41,282 nucleotides of DNA, from positions 1 to 41,282 of the forward strand of contig JAFIFN010000018.1 in the NCBI GenBank assembly GCA_020832005.1, given 5' to 3'. Under the pieces are notes generated by a model, which ran no database searches, was not told where the DNA came from, and saw only the letters and a program-made list of their open reading frames with translations. The position numbers and the translations under genes are program-made. Position 1 is the stretch's first letter, and every line of letters begins with the position of its first letter. Below, piece after piece: positions 8,171 through 17,100 of the stretch. The DNA is from Gammaproteobacteria bacterium. Its GTDB lineage: Bacteria; Pseudomonadota; Gammaproteobacteria; Steroidobacterales; PWYM01.

Positions 8171-8782
8171 TCAGTCCCGGGTTGCAATAACGAGCCGCGC
8201 TGTATCGACGCGGCGTACGCCCTCGACGTCTGCCGCGATCTCGCGGACGTGCTCAAGCGTATCCTCGTTGTCCAGGTCGCCTTCCAGCGTGACTATGCCG
8301 TCCCTGGTATTCACCGAGATCGCCAGTCCACTGCCGACACTGTCGGCCAGTAGCGCGGATTTCACCTTGGTGGTGATCCAGGTATCCGAGCCGATGCGGC
8401 CCGCCTCGCTGACTCGGGCCGTGCCCATGGACGTCACCAGCTGGTTGTCGACACGGTCCACGCCTTCTATCGATCTCGCGATAGCCTCGGCTGCAGATTT
8501 CGCATAGTCGCTGGCCACGGTGCCTTCGAGCGTGACCACACCGTTGTTGGTGGTGACCTGAATATCCGACGCTGCGACGCTGTCTTCGCGCGACAGACGG
8601 GTTTTGACGTTGGCTGTGAGTGCGGTATCTGCAACGGCAGTACGGGCACTATCGCTTTGCGTCCTGGAGTCTGAAGTCATGGTGCGGTCGCTGCCCCTGT
8701 CGCTGCAGGCGGCGGTGCCGACGCCCAGGGCGATGGCCACGCCGACGCCAAGCAAAGTTCTCTGGAACGAAGTGTTTTTCAT
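8171..8782 (-). CDS. OsmY-like protein with two BON domains
   Basis: The 203-aa exported protein has an N-terminal signal (residues 1-26). The Cys after GTAA could be a lipid site, but the lipobox is weak. Two BON domains follow (about 53-118 and 130-200), each with the pattern of V-T-L-E-G and a late Gly-Val. This matches OsmY, a periplasmic chaperone-like protein induced by high osmolarity and stationary phase. BON domains bind phospholipid or other envelope components. An AGGA sequence precedes the ATG. It is divergent from the M48 protease gene, with 217 bases between them. Confidence 0.88.
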   Translation of the reverse strand: MKNTSFQRTLLGVGVAIALGVGTAACSDRGSDRTMTSDSRTQSDSARTAVADTALTANVKTRLSREDSVAASDIQVTTNNGVVTLEGTVASDYAKSAAEAIARSIEGVDRVDNQLVTSMGTARVSEAGRIGSDTWITTKVKSALLADSVGSGLAISVNTRDGIVTLEGDLDNEDTLEHVREIAADVEGVRRVDTARLVIATRD

Positions 8783-8999
8783 GACATGTGATCCTCAGCT
8801 AGTGGACGGAAGTCGCGAATCTACACGCGGATACCCGAGGCCGTCGGTTCTATGTCGCACACAGCGCACCGGTGAGCTCTTCGCTATCGGTGCGTCATCG
8901 CACAGACGTCGATCGCCACCGGGAACACGCTCGTTGTCATAGTTGGGCGCTACGTGTATGCGTGCGAACACAACCACCTGAATGCCCGGGAGAAGTTCG

Positions 9000-10430
9000 A
9001 TGGCACTGTTACGTGGACTCTTAGTCGTCGCCACTGCCACGCTGCTGGCAGCCTGCGCAACCAATCCGGTAACGGGTGACCGACAGCTCGCGCTCGTCTC
9101 CGAGGGTCAGGAGATCGAGATCGGGCGCCAGGTAGCCGCCGGCGCCGAACAGCAAATGGGCCTTGTCGATGATGAGGCCCTCCAGGCCTATGTTCAGCGC
9201 CTGGGCATGCAGCTGGCCCAGGCGTCTGAAAGGCCGGATCTGCCGTGGCGGTTTCGCGTGGCTGATGATCCAACGCCCAATGCCTTCGCCGCACCCGGCG
9301 GATTCATCTACATTACCCGGGGGATGCTTGCGCTGCTGCGCAACGAGGCGGAGCTGGTCAGCATACTCGGGCACGAGATCGGCCACGTGACGGCACGTCA
9401 CTCGGTGGCGATGATGAGTCGTGCCCAGCTCGCCCAGCTGGGTCTTGGCATCGGTTCGATCATCAGCCCGACTGTCGCACAATTCGGCGATCTGGCGGCC
9501 GGCGGTCTGCAGCTGCTGTTCCTGCGCTACGGTCGCGATGCGGAGCGCCAGGCTGATGACCTGGGTTATCGATATGCCCTTGAGCAGGGCTACGACGTGC
9601 GCCAGATGACCAATGTTTTTGCGGCATTGCAGCAGTCGGCTCAGCTGGCCGGTCAGAGTCCGGTGCCGAGCTGGTTTGCGACGCACCCCTACCCTGAGGA
9701 GCGGATTGCGCGTATCGAAAAGCAGCTTACGACGCTGCCGACGGTCGTTGAGCCGCGACGCATTGGCGAGGATACGTACCTGGCGCGCATCGATGGTCTC
9801 GCCTACGGAGATGACCCGAGAAAAGGCTACTTCGAGGCCAACCGATTTCTGCACCCGGAGCTGGCCTTCCGCCTGGATTTCCCTCGAGACTGGCGCACGC
9901 AGAACTTTGCCCAGGCCGTCGTGGCCGGCAGCCCCAGGGAAGATGCACTGATTCAGTTAATGCTGGTGCCCGGCACCCTGCAGGAGGCTGCCGAAAGGTT
10001 CTTTCGGCAGGAGGGACTGACTGCAGGCCGCGTCAGATCCCAGAGCGTCAATGGTCTTTCCGCGATTATCGGGGCCTTCCAGGCGCAGACCGAGCAGACC
10101 CAGCTGGGTGGCGTGGCGACTTTCATTTCCCTTGAGGGACGTACCTACCGGATCCTGGCCTATTCGCCGGTCGCACAGTTCGCCGGCTACGAACGCACGT
10201 TCCGGGCAGTGGGCACCAGTTTCGCGCGACTGACCGATGCCAAGGCCCTGGCGCGGCAGCCGCAGCGCATTGCGATCGTACGTGTGCCGCGCGCAATGAC
10301 GGTTGCTGCGTTCAACTCAGCCTATCCGTCGGCCATACCCATTGAGCAACTTGCTCTGATCAACCAGATGGCCGGACCCGAGGCGATCATGCCGGCGAGG
10401 TTCCAGGCCAAGCGGGTCGTTGGCGAGTGA
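9000..10430 (+). CDS. M48-family metalloprotease lipoprotein
   Basis: The 476-aa lipoprotein (lipobox LAAC, Cys19) is a periplasmic zinc protease of the M48 (LoiP/BepA-like) group. The HEIGH motif (His125-Glu126-His129) and the third ligand Glu in RDAERQADDLG (near 182) are intact. The C-terminal 220 residues are a further conserved domain without TPR repeats, so it resembles neither LoiP nor BepA fully. LoiP and BepA help outer-membrane quality control under osmotic or assembly stress; a like role here is inferred. I chose the ATG at 9000 over 8982 because the signal peptide then has a normal short basic start. Confidence 0.9.
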   Translation: MALLRGLLVVATATLLAACATNPVTGDRQLALVSEGQEIEIGRQVAAGAEQQMGLVDDEALQAYVQRLGMQLAQASERPDLPWRFRVADDPTPNAFAAPGGFIYITRGMLALLRNEAELVSILGHEIGHVTARHSVAMMSRAQLAQLGLGIGSIISPTVAQFGDLAAGGLQLLFLRYGRDAERQADDLGYRYALEQGYDVRQMTNVFAALQQSAQLAGQSPVPSWFATHPYPEERIARIEKQLTTLPTVVEPRRIGEDTYLARIDGLAYGDDPRKGYFEANRFLHPELAFRLDFPRDWRTQNFAQAVVAGSPREDALIQLMLVPGTLQEAAERFFRQEGLTAGRVRSQSVNGLSAIIGAFQAQTEQTQLGGVATFISLEGRTYRILAYSPVAQFAGYERTFRAVGTSFARLTDAKALARQPQRIAIVRVPRAMTVAAFNSAYPSAIPIEQLALINQMAGPEAIMPARFQAKRVVGE

Positions 10431-10438
10431 CACAGCCG

Positions 10439-10465
10439 GTGCGCTTGCAGGGTACGCAAGCGCAC
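10439..10465 (+). terminator. Perfect hairpin after the M48 gene, no T-tract
   Basis: A 10-bp perfect inverted repeat (GTGCGCTTGC / GCAAGCGCAC) with a 7-base loop begins 9 bases after the M48 stop codon. No run of T follows, so it may be a processing or stabilising hairpin rather than a full terminator. Confidence 0.45.
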
Positions 10466-10561
10466 AGACGGATCTGACGCACAGGTCCACAGTGGGACTT
10501 CCACACCTCCACCGTCCGGTTGAGGTGCAGGCCAGGCGGCCAACTTGACGGGAGAGCCACG

Positions 10562-10720
10562 ATGACACTCGGAACCATTCTGCTGATCGTACTGATTTTG
10601 ATATTGGTTGGCGTGTTGCCCACCTGGCCTCACAGCAGAAGCTGGGGCTATGCGCCAGGCGGCATCATTGGTGTGGTGCTCGTCGTGCTGCTGATCCTGC
10701 TGATGACGGGCCGAATCTGA
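10562..10720 (+). CDS. DUF3309 small membrane protein
   Basis: This 52-aa protein starts with a hydrophobic helix. The hallmark LPTWPHSRSWGYAPGG follows, then a second helix ending MTGRI. This is the DUF3309 pattern. Function is unknown; members are widespread in Proteobacteria and often lie beside BON, CsbD or DUF883 genes. GGGAG precedes the ATG. An upstream in-frame start would add 14 residues that do not fit the family. Confidence 0.85.
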   Translation: MTLGTILLIVLILILVGVLPTWPHSRSWGYAPGGIIGVVLVVLLILLMTGRI

Positions 10721-10809
10721 CGCCGCGTTCAACTCAGCTGCAATACCGTAAAACCATTTTTCGTTTGACTAACAGACTCGCACTGACGAGTCCCTGAAGG
10801 AGAATCCAG

Positions 10810-11124
10810 ATGTCAGTTCAAAACACACTTGTCGCGGTAGCGGCAGTCGCAATGCTCGCCGTTTCTGGCTGCGCGGTAACACGTGGGCAGCAGAGTGTCG
10901 GAGAGTACGTGGATGATACGGCGATTACGACGGCAGTGAAGGCAAAACACGCTCAGAGTGGCGATGTGGCGGCCACGTCGATCGGCGTTGAAACGCTCAA
11001 CGGCACCGTCATGCTGTCAGGATTCGCAACCAGCGCAAGCGAGAAATCGATGGCGGAATCGCTGGCCAGAGAGGTCAAGGGCGTCAAGTCAGTCGAAAAC
11101 CAGATCGTCGTAAGACGACCCTAG
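10810..11124 (+). CDS. BON-domain lipoprotein
   Basis: The 104-aa lipoprotein (lipobox VSGC, Cys21) carries one BON domain (about residues 35-102) with the usual alpha-beta pattern (AITTAVKAKHA, then VMLSGFATS). It is probably periplasmic and anchored to the outer membrane. AAGGAG precedes the ATG, and a strong terminator follows. It may be transcribed with the DUF3309 gene, although the 89-base gap leaves room for its own promoter. Confidence 0.87.
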   Translation: MSVQNTLVAVAAVAMLAVSGCAVTRGQQSVGEYVDDTAITTAVKAKHAQSGDVAATSIGVETLNGTVMLSGFATSASEKSMAESLAREVKGVKSVENQIVVRRP

Positions 11125-11150
11125 ATTCCGACAGGCGCCATGCCCGCCAG

Positions 11151-11181
11151 GGGGCTCGGCTGATGTTCGAGCCCCTTTTTT
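11151..11181 (+). terminator. Intrinsic terminator after the BON lipoprotein gene
   Basis: An 8-bp stem (GGGGCTCG / CGAGCCCC) with a 9-base loop is followed by six T, 26 bases after the BON gene stop. It separates that gene from the convergent glucan synthase gene and acts on the plus strand only. Confidence 0.92.
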
Positions 11182-11195
11182 CATGTCTTCGAGAT

Positions 11196-14100
11196 TCAGT
11201 TGATGGTCACCTCGACCGTGTGTTCGCCACGGTCGTTGATCAGCGCAATGCGTGCGTCGCCGCGCTCGGCGCCATCCAGCGTCACACGCATGGCCTGCCC
11301 CGCATGCTCGTCACGCTTGATCGTGATGTGATAGAGGGTCTCACGAAAGCGGTAGTGAATCTTGTAGGAGTCCCATTCGGCCGGGATACATGGTGTTATG
11401 CGCAAGTGGTCGACTTCAAGGTTCAGGCCAAGCAGGGTTTCTACTGTCAGCCGGTACATCCAGCCGGCGGCCCCCGTGTACCATGTCCAGCCGCCGCGCC
11501 CGGTATGCGGTGAAACGCCGTAGATGTCGGCACACATCACGTAGGGTTCCACCCGGTAGCGCGCGATCGCCTCCGCGGTGCTGCCGTGGTTGACGGGATT
11601 CATCATGGCGAAGAGTTCCCACGCGCGTGGCGCGTCTCCCATGTTGGCGAACGCCATTGTGGTCCAGATCGCGGCATGCGTGTACTGGCCGCCGTTCTCG
11701 CGAACGCCGGGGATGTAACCCTTGATATAGCCCGGCTCGAGGCTGGATGTGTCGAACGGTGGGTCGAGCAGCTGGATGATCTGCTGTTCGCGCCGCACCA
11801 GGCGCTGATCGACGGCCGCCATCGCCTGGCGCGCACGCTCGGGGTCGCCACCACCGGAGATCACTGCCCAGCTCTGACTGATTGAATCTATCTGGCACTC
11901 CTCGTTACTGGCTGACCCCAGTGGGGTACCGTCATCGAACCAGGCGCGCCGGTACCAACCACCGTCCCAGGCCTCGGCCTCGATGTTGTCGCGCAGGCGT
12001 GCGACCTCGGTGGTACAAAGCGCAGCAAACTCTGCGTCTTCCCGGTCACGTGCCAGGCCGGCGAACAACTCCAGGTTTTCGAGCAGAAACCATGCCAGCC
12101 AGACGCTCTCGCCTTTGCCCTCATGACCGACGAGATTCATGCCGTCGTTCCAGTCGCCGCAACCCATCAGCGGCAAACCATGGGCGCCGAATCGCAATCC
12201 GTGCTTGAGGGCGCGCACGCAGTGCTCGTACAGGCTGGCTGCCTCGCTCGAGCGCTGCGGCTGGTCGTAATAGGCTTCCTCGCCTGCATACAGCTCGCGC
12301 CCCTCCAGAAACGGAATCGACTCGTCGAGCACACCGGTATCACCGGTGGCCCGCACGTAGCGGCAGGTGGCATACGGCAGCCACAGGTAGTCATCGGAAA
12401 ACCGGGTGCGCACGCCTTGGCCGTTGGGTGGGTGCCACCAATGCTGGACGTCACCTTTGAGGAACTGGCGTCCGGCGTGAAGAATCAATTGCTCGCGTGC
12501 AAGCCAGGGCGTGGCGTGGACCAGCGCCATGGTGTCCTGGAGCTGATCGCGGAAGCCATACGCTCCACCGGACTGATAGTAGCCGGAGCGCCCCCACAAC
12601 CTGCACGACAGGGTCTGGTAGACAAGCCAGCCGTTAGCCAGCACGTTGAGCGCCGGATCAGGCGTCTCTACGTTCACCGCACCCAGGGTGCGATTCCAGT
12701 ATTCCCATACGCCTTCCAGTGCCTGCCGCGCGCCGGCGCTGCCGCCGAAGCGCTGAATGAACCCTCGTGCTTCGCCCGCGTCGCGGGCTGCACCCAGTAT
12801 GAATACGATCTCGCGCGATTGTCCCGGCGCCAGCTCGACGCTGGCCTGGATCGCAGCGCCGGGGTCGAAGCCCGCACCGGTGCGTCCGGACAGGCGGGTG
12901 CGGCGCATCGCTGCGGGCCTTGCAAGTGAGCCGTTGCGACCGATGAACTCGGCGCGGTTCCCGCTCACAGTGCGTTCACGTTGATTGACGTGGGCAAAAA
13001 CCACGCGTCCGGCGCACTCGCGGCCGTAGGCATTGCGGGCAAACAACGCACCGGTTTGAGCATCTGTTTCGGTGACAATATGCATCTGGTTGGCATGGCG
13101 CCATTCACCCAGTACCAGTTCCCAGTAGGCCGTCAGCGACAGGCTTCGTGTGTGCTGCGAAGCGTTTCTCAGCTTCACCACCACGAATTTAACCGGGGCG
13201 TCCATGGCTACATAGGTCTGGAGCTCTGAGTCGATACCGGCTTCGTAGTGTTCGAACACGCTGTAACCGAAGCCGTGACGGCATACGTAGCCTGATTGAC
13301 CGCGTGCCGGCAGCGGCGTTGGCGACCAGAAAGCACCGGTTTCCTCGTCGCGGATGTATATCGCCTCGCCGCTGACGTCGGATACCGGATCGTTGTGCCA
13401 GGGGGTGAGCCGGAACTCATGGGCGTTTTCCACCCAGGTGTAGGCGCTGCCGCTTTCGCTTACCACTGTGCCGATGTGGGGGCTTGCGATGACGTTGCTC
13501 CAGGGCGCAGGCGTGTTCTCGCCGGGCTCGAGCGTCACCACATACTCATGTCCATCGGGTGTGAAGCCACCCAGGCCGTTGTTGAAAATACGCTCACGCG
13601 CGGCCAGAGGCATGACGCGTTCTACGGGTGCTTCTGCAATCGGTTCGAGACGCTCTGCGACCCGTTCTGCCGCTATGCGCCGATCCACCTGCTCGATAAG
13701 AGTCTCGGTGCTGTCGTTGAACACTATGCGTGCGACACTTTGCAGCAATACCCGCTCGTCCTCGGAGAGTTCTTCTGCACGTCGCACAAAGACGCCACCC
13801 GGTTTGTCGAGCCACTGCGCATCGGCGCCGGTTGTGATCAGTCCCATGATCCGGTCCTGAAGCATCGCCCGGTAGCCAGAATAATCTTCGTTCACGATCA
13901 CCAGATCGGCAGCCAGGCCCTTCATGCGCCAGTATGCGTGCGCCTGCAGGACTTGCTTCAGGAGGTCGATACGATTGATGTCGCCGATGTGCATCAACAC
14001 AATCGGCAGGTCGCCTGAGATGGCGAAGCGCCAAAGCCTGGTTTGTCCGAGCTGGTTGCGCGCAATGATGTCGGGCGACACCCGTCGCAGGGCATTGCCG

Positions 14101-17100
14101 AAGACAACGGAGTTGGCGATGCGACCGAAGAGTTGTGCATCGGCCTGTGTGGCATTGAGGTGGCGCAGCACCTCCTGGCTTTGAAACCAGGCCAGCTCAA
14201 ACGCGCGATCCACGAAGTGTCGATCACAATACTTCTCCAGCAGTGCCAGCACGGCGGCGCGCGAGTCCGCCACACCTGAAATGATCTGGACGGTGGCCGA
14301 CGCGTCTGGCGCCAGGGTGACACAGCGCCTGGCCGATACGATGGGGTCGAGCACGGGGCCATCTGTATTCGACAGGGAGTTTGTGCTGGCGTGGTGATCG
14401 AGCGCCAGTGGGTTGGCCGTCGTGCGGCCGCGCCCGATAAAGCGGGCGCGATCGGTTTCGAAAGACGGCTCGTCGGTCGAGGCTCCGGGTGCGGCGAGCA
14501 GATGAAACATCCAGGGGACCTGCTCGCCGGGCGTGCGCGGACGCCGCGTGCACAGGATGGCCTGATGCCCGGGCAGGATTTCGGTCTGGACGAACAGGTT
14601 ACTGAAACCACGGTGCGCCAGGTCGGCATTCAGCGGCGCCAGGACAACTTCGGCGTAGCTTGTCACTTCCATGCGACGGGTTCGGGACGATTTATTGGTA
14701 AGGGTGACACGCCTGATCTCCACGTCATCTTCCGGGGACACGGTGATTTCTGTGTGTGCCTCGATCCTGTGATCGCGGCGCCGGTATTCGGCGCGCGCCT
14801 GCACGAAGATCGCCTCGTAATGATCGGCGGGTAGCAATGTTGGCTGATGGGCAGCCGACCAATACCGGCCGCTGTCGAGATCGCGCAGGTAGACGAAGGT
14901 ACCCCAGTTGTCGGTTGTGGCGTCTTCCCGCCAGCGCGTGATGGCGAGATCTCCCCAGCGGCTGGTGCTACCGCCGGCATGTGTTGCCATGACGTGATAG
15001 CGACCGTTTGAAAGCAAGTGAACCTCCGGCAGGCGGGTGTTCAGATCAGTAAACACGCGCATGATCGACCCGAGCTGCGCACTGGGCGGGCGCGCGGCAG
15101 CACTGACTTCCGCAGCATGCGGGTGCAGCGTCGGACCCCTCTTCGGTATGCGTTCCTGAAGCAGCAGCTCTGTCGCCCGCGCAACCGGGTCGGACATGAA
15201 CCGGCGTTGCATGGGCTTTTCAAGCAGGACATGCGCCAGGGCCAACAGGCTCATACCCTGGTGATGTGCCATGAACGCCTGAACAACAGCATGGGATTTT
15301 CCGCGAGGCACGCGTGAAGGTGTGTAGTCGATGGCCTCATAGAAACCGTACGCGCCGAGAAAGCCCTGATCAGCGAGCGTCTGCAGGTTGGCGCATGCAT
15401 CGCGTGGCATCACCATCAGCGCCAGTGCGCTTGCGTAGGGTGCGATCACCAGATCGTCGCCCAGGCCGCGCTTGAAACCCAGTCCTGGCACGCCGAAGGC
15501 CCGGTATTGATAAACCTGGTTGATGTCGGTGCCGTTGTAGCAGGATTCGGAGATTCCCCACGGCACCGCACGCTGCCGGCCGTACTCGATCTGGCGCGCC
15601 ACCGCGGCCTTGCCGGTCTGCTCCAGCAGGGTGTCCGGGTAGTCTGGCATGATCAGCAGTGGCATCAGGTACTCGAACATCGAGCCACTCCACGAGATCA
15701 GGCACACATCCCCGCCGTGGCTGGTCAGCAGTCGGCCGAGTGCGAACCAGTGCTTTTGCGGAAGCTGCCCCTGCGCGATGAGCAGAAAACTCGCTATTCG
15801 CGCTTCGGATGCCAGCAGGTCGTAGCATGAAGGGTCCTGTCTTCGCTCACCCACGTCGTAACCGATAGCCAACAGGTTGCGCTCACGGTCGTAGAGAAAG
15901 TCGAAATCCATGGCCGCCAGGGCGCTGCAGCGCGAGATCAGCGCATCGATATGGCCGATTTGTGCCTGCGTGCGTGTCCACGTGGGAGCCGATGTCTGCT
16001 GGTTCGAAACGGCCGTGCCCGGCCGCGACGCGGATACCATCGAGGCAAGTTCATCGCGCAGCGCCTGCAGCTGCTGATCAAAGGCCCGCGCCCAGGCGGT
16101 CAACTCGTCCTCAACGTCGTTTCCGACTGGCAGCGTGTCGGCGAGGTTGCCGCCGATAGACTGTAGCTTCTCCAGTACACTGCCAGCGCGAGCGACGGTG
16201 TCTGGCGGCTTGTCCAGCAGCAAGCTGCGCAGGCTGTCCTGCAGCAAGTCGATTTTGCGCGCCAGCGCCTGGTCGGGCGCTGTGGGTAAATGCTCGATCA
16301 TCACAGCCAGGGTGTCCTGCAATCCCCGCAGCGAGCTGGCCGAGAGCGCCGGATGTGTCTTGAGTTCGATCAGCCCTGCCTGCAGCGTGACAAGGCTTCC
16401 GGCGAGATTGCCACTGTCGACGGAGGATACGTACTCGGGACGCAGGGGTTGGAGCGTGCGGGTGTCATACCAGTTGTAAAAGTGGCCGCGATAGCGCTCA
16501 AGCCTCTCCATTGAGGCAAGTGTCTTGTCGATGCGCTGCAGACACTCTCCGACTGTGAGGTAGCCGAAATCCACTGCGGCCAGGTGAGCCAGCAAGGACA
16601 TGCCGATATTGGTCGGCGAGGTGCGTGAGGCGATGGCCGGCGCCGGATACGCCTGGAAGTTGTCGGGAGGCAGCCAGTTGTCCTCGGGGCCGACGAAGTC
16701 GGAAAAGTAGCGCCAGGTGCGACGCGCCGTGGTTCGCAGGAATGCCTCCTGGTCGCCGGTCAGGGCGGGCGCAAGCGCCGCCGACGGACGGCTGATCCAC
16801 CAGCCGATCAGCGGTGATACGAGCCACAGCAGCAAGAAGGGCATGGCGGCGAACCATGGCGTCCCGGACATCACAAGCGCCGTCAGCAGTGCCGTGGAGA
16901 ACACGGGGCCAATCCACATTTCACGGATGAAATCCCCGAGCGAGTGTCGTGTGTTGCGGCGCGCGTAGGCAGGCAATTGCCACAGCAGAAGCCCGCGTCG
17001 TGTCAACAGCATGCGCACACCCGAGCGCAGGATCGCGCCAAGCGCTATCCGGGTGTCATAGGGCAGGAAAACCAGCGTCAGCAGGCCGAGGATCAGGGGC

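Noticed and set aside
9021..9854. Open frame of 277 codons opposite the M48 protease gene
   Set aside because: The M48 frame has intact catalytic motifs; the antisense frame shows none.
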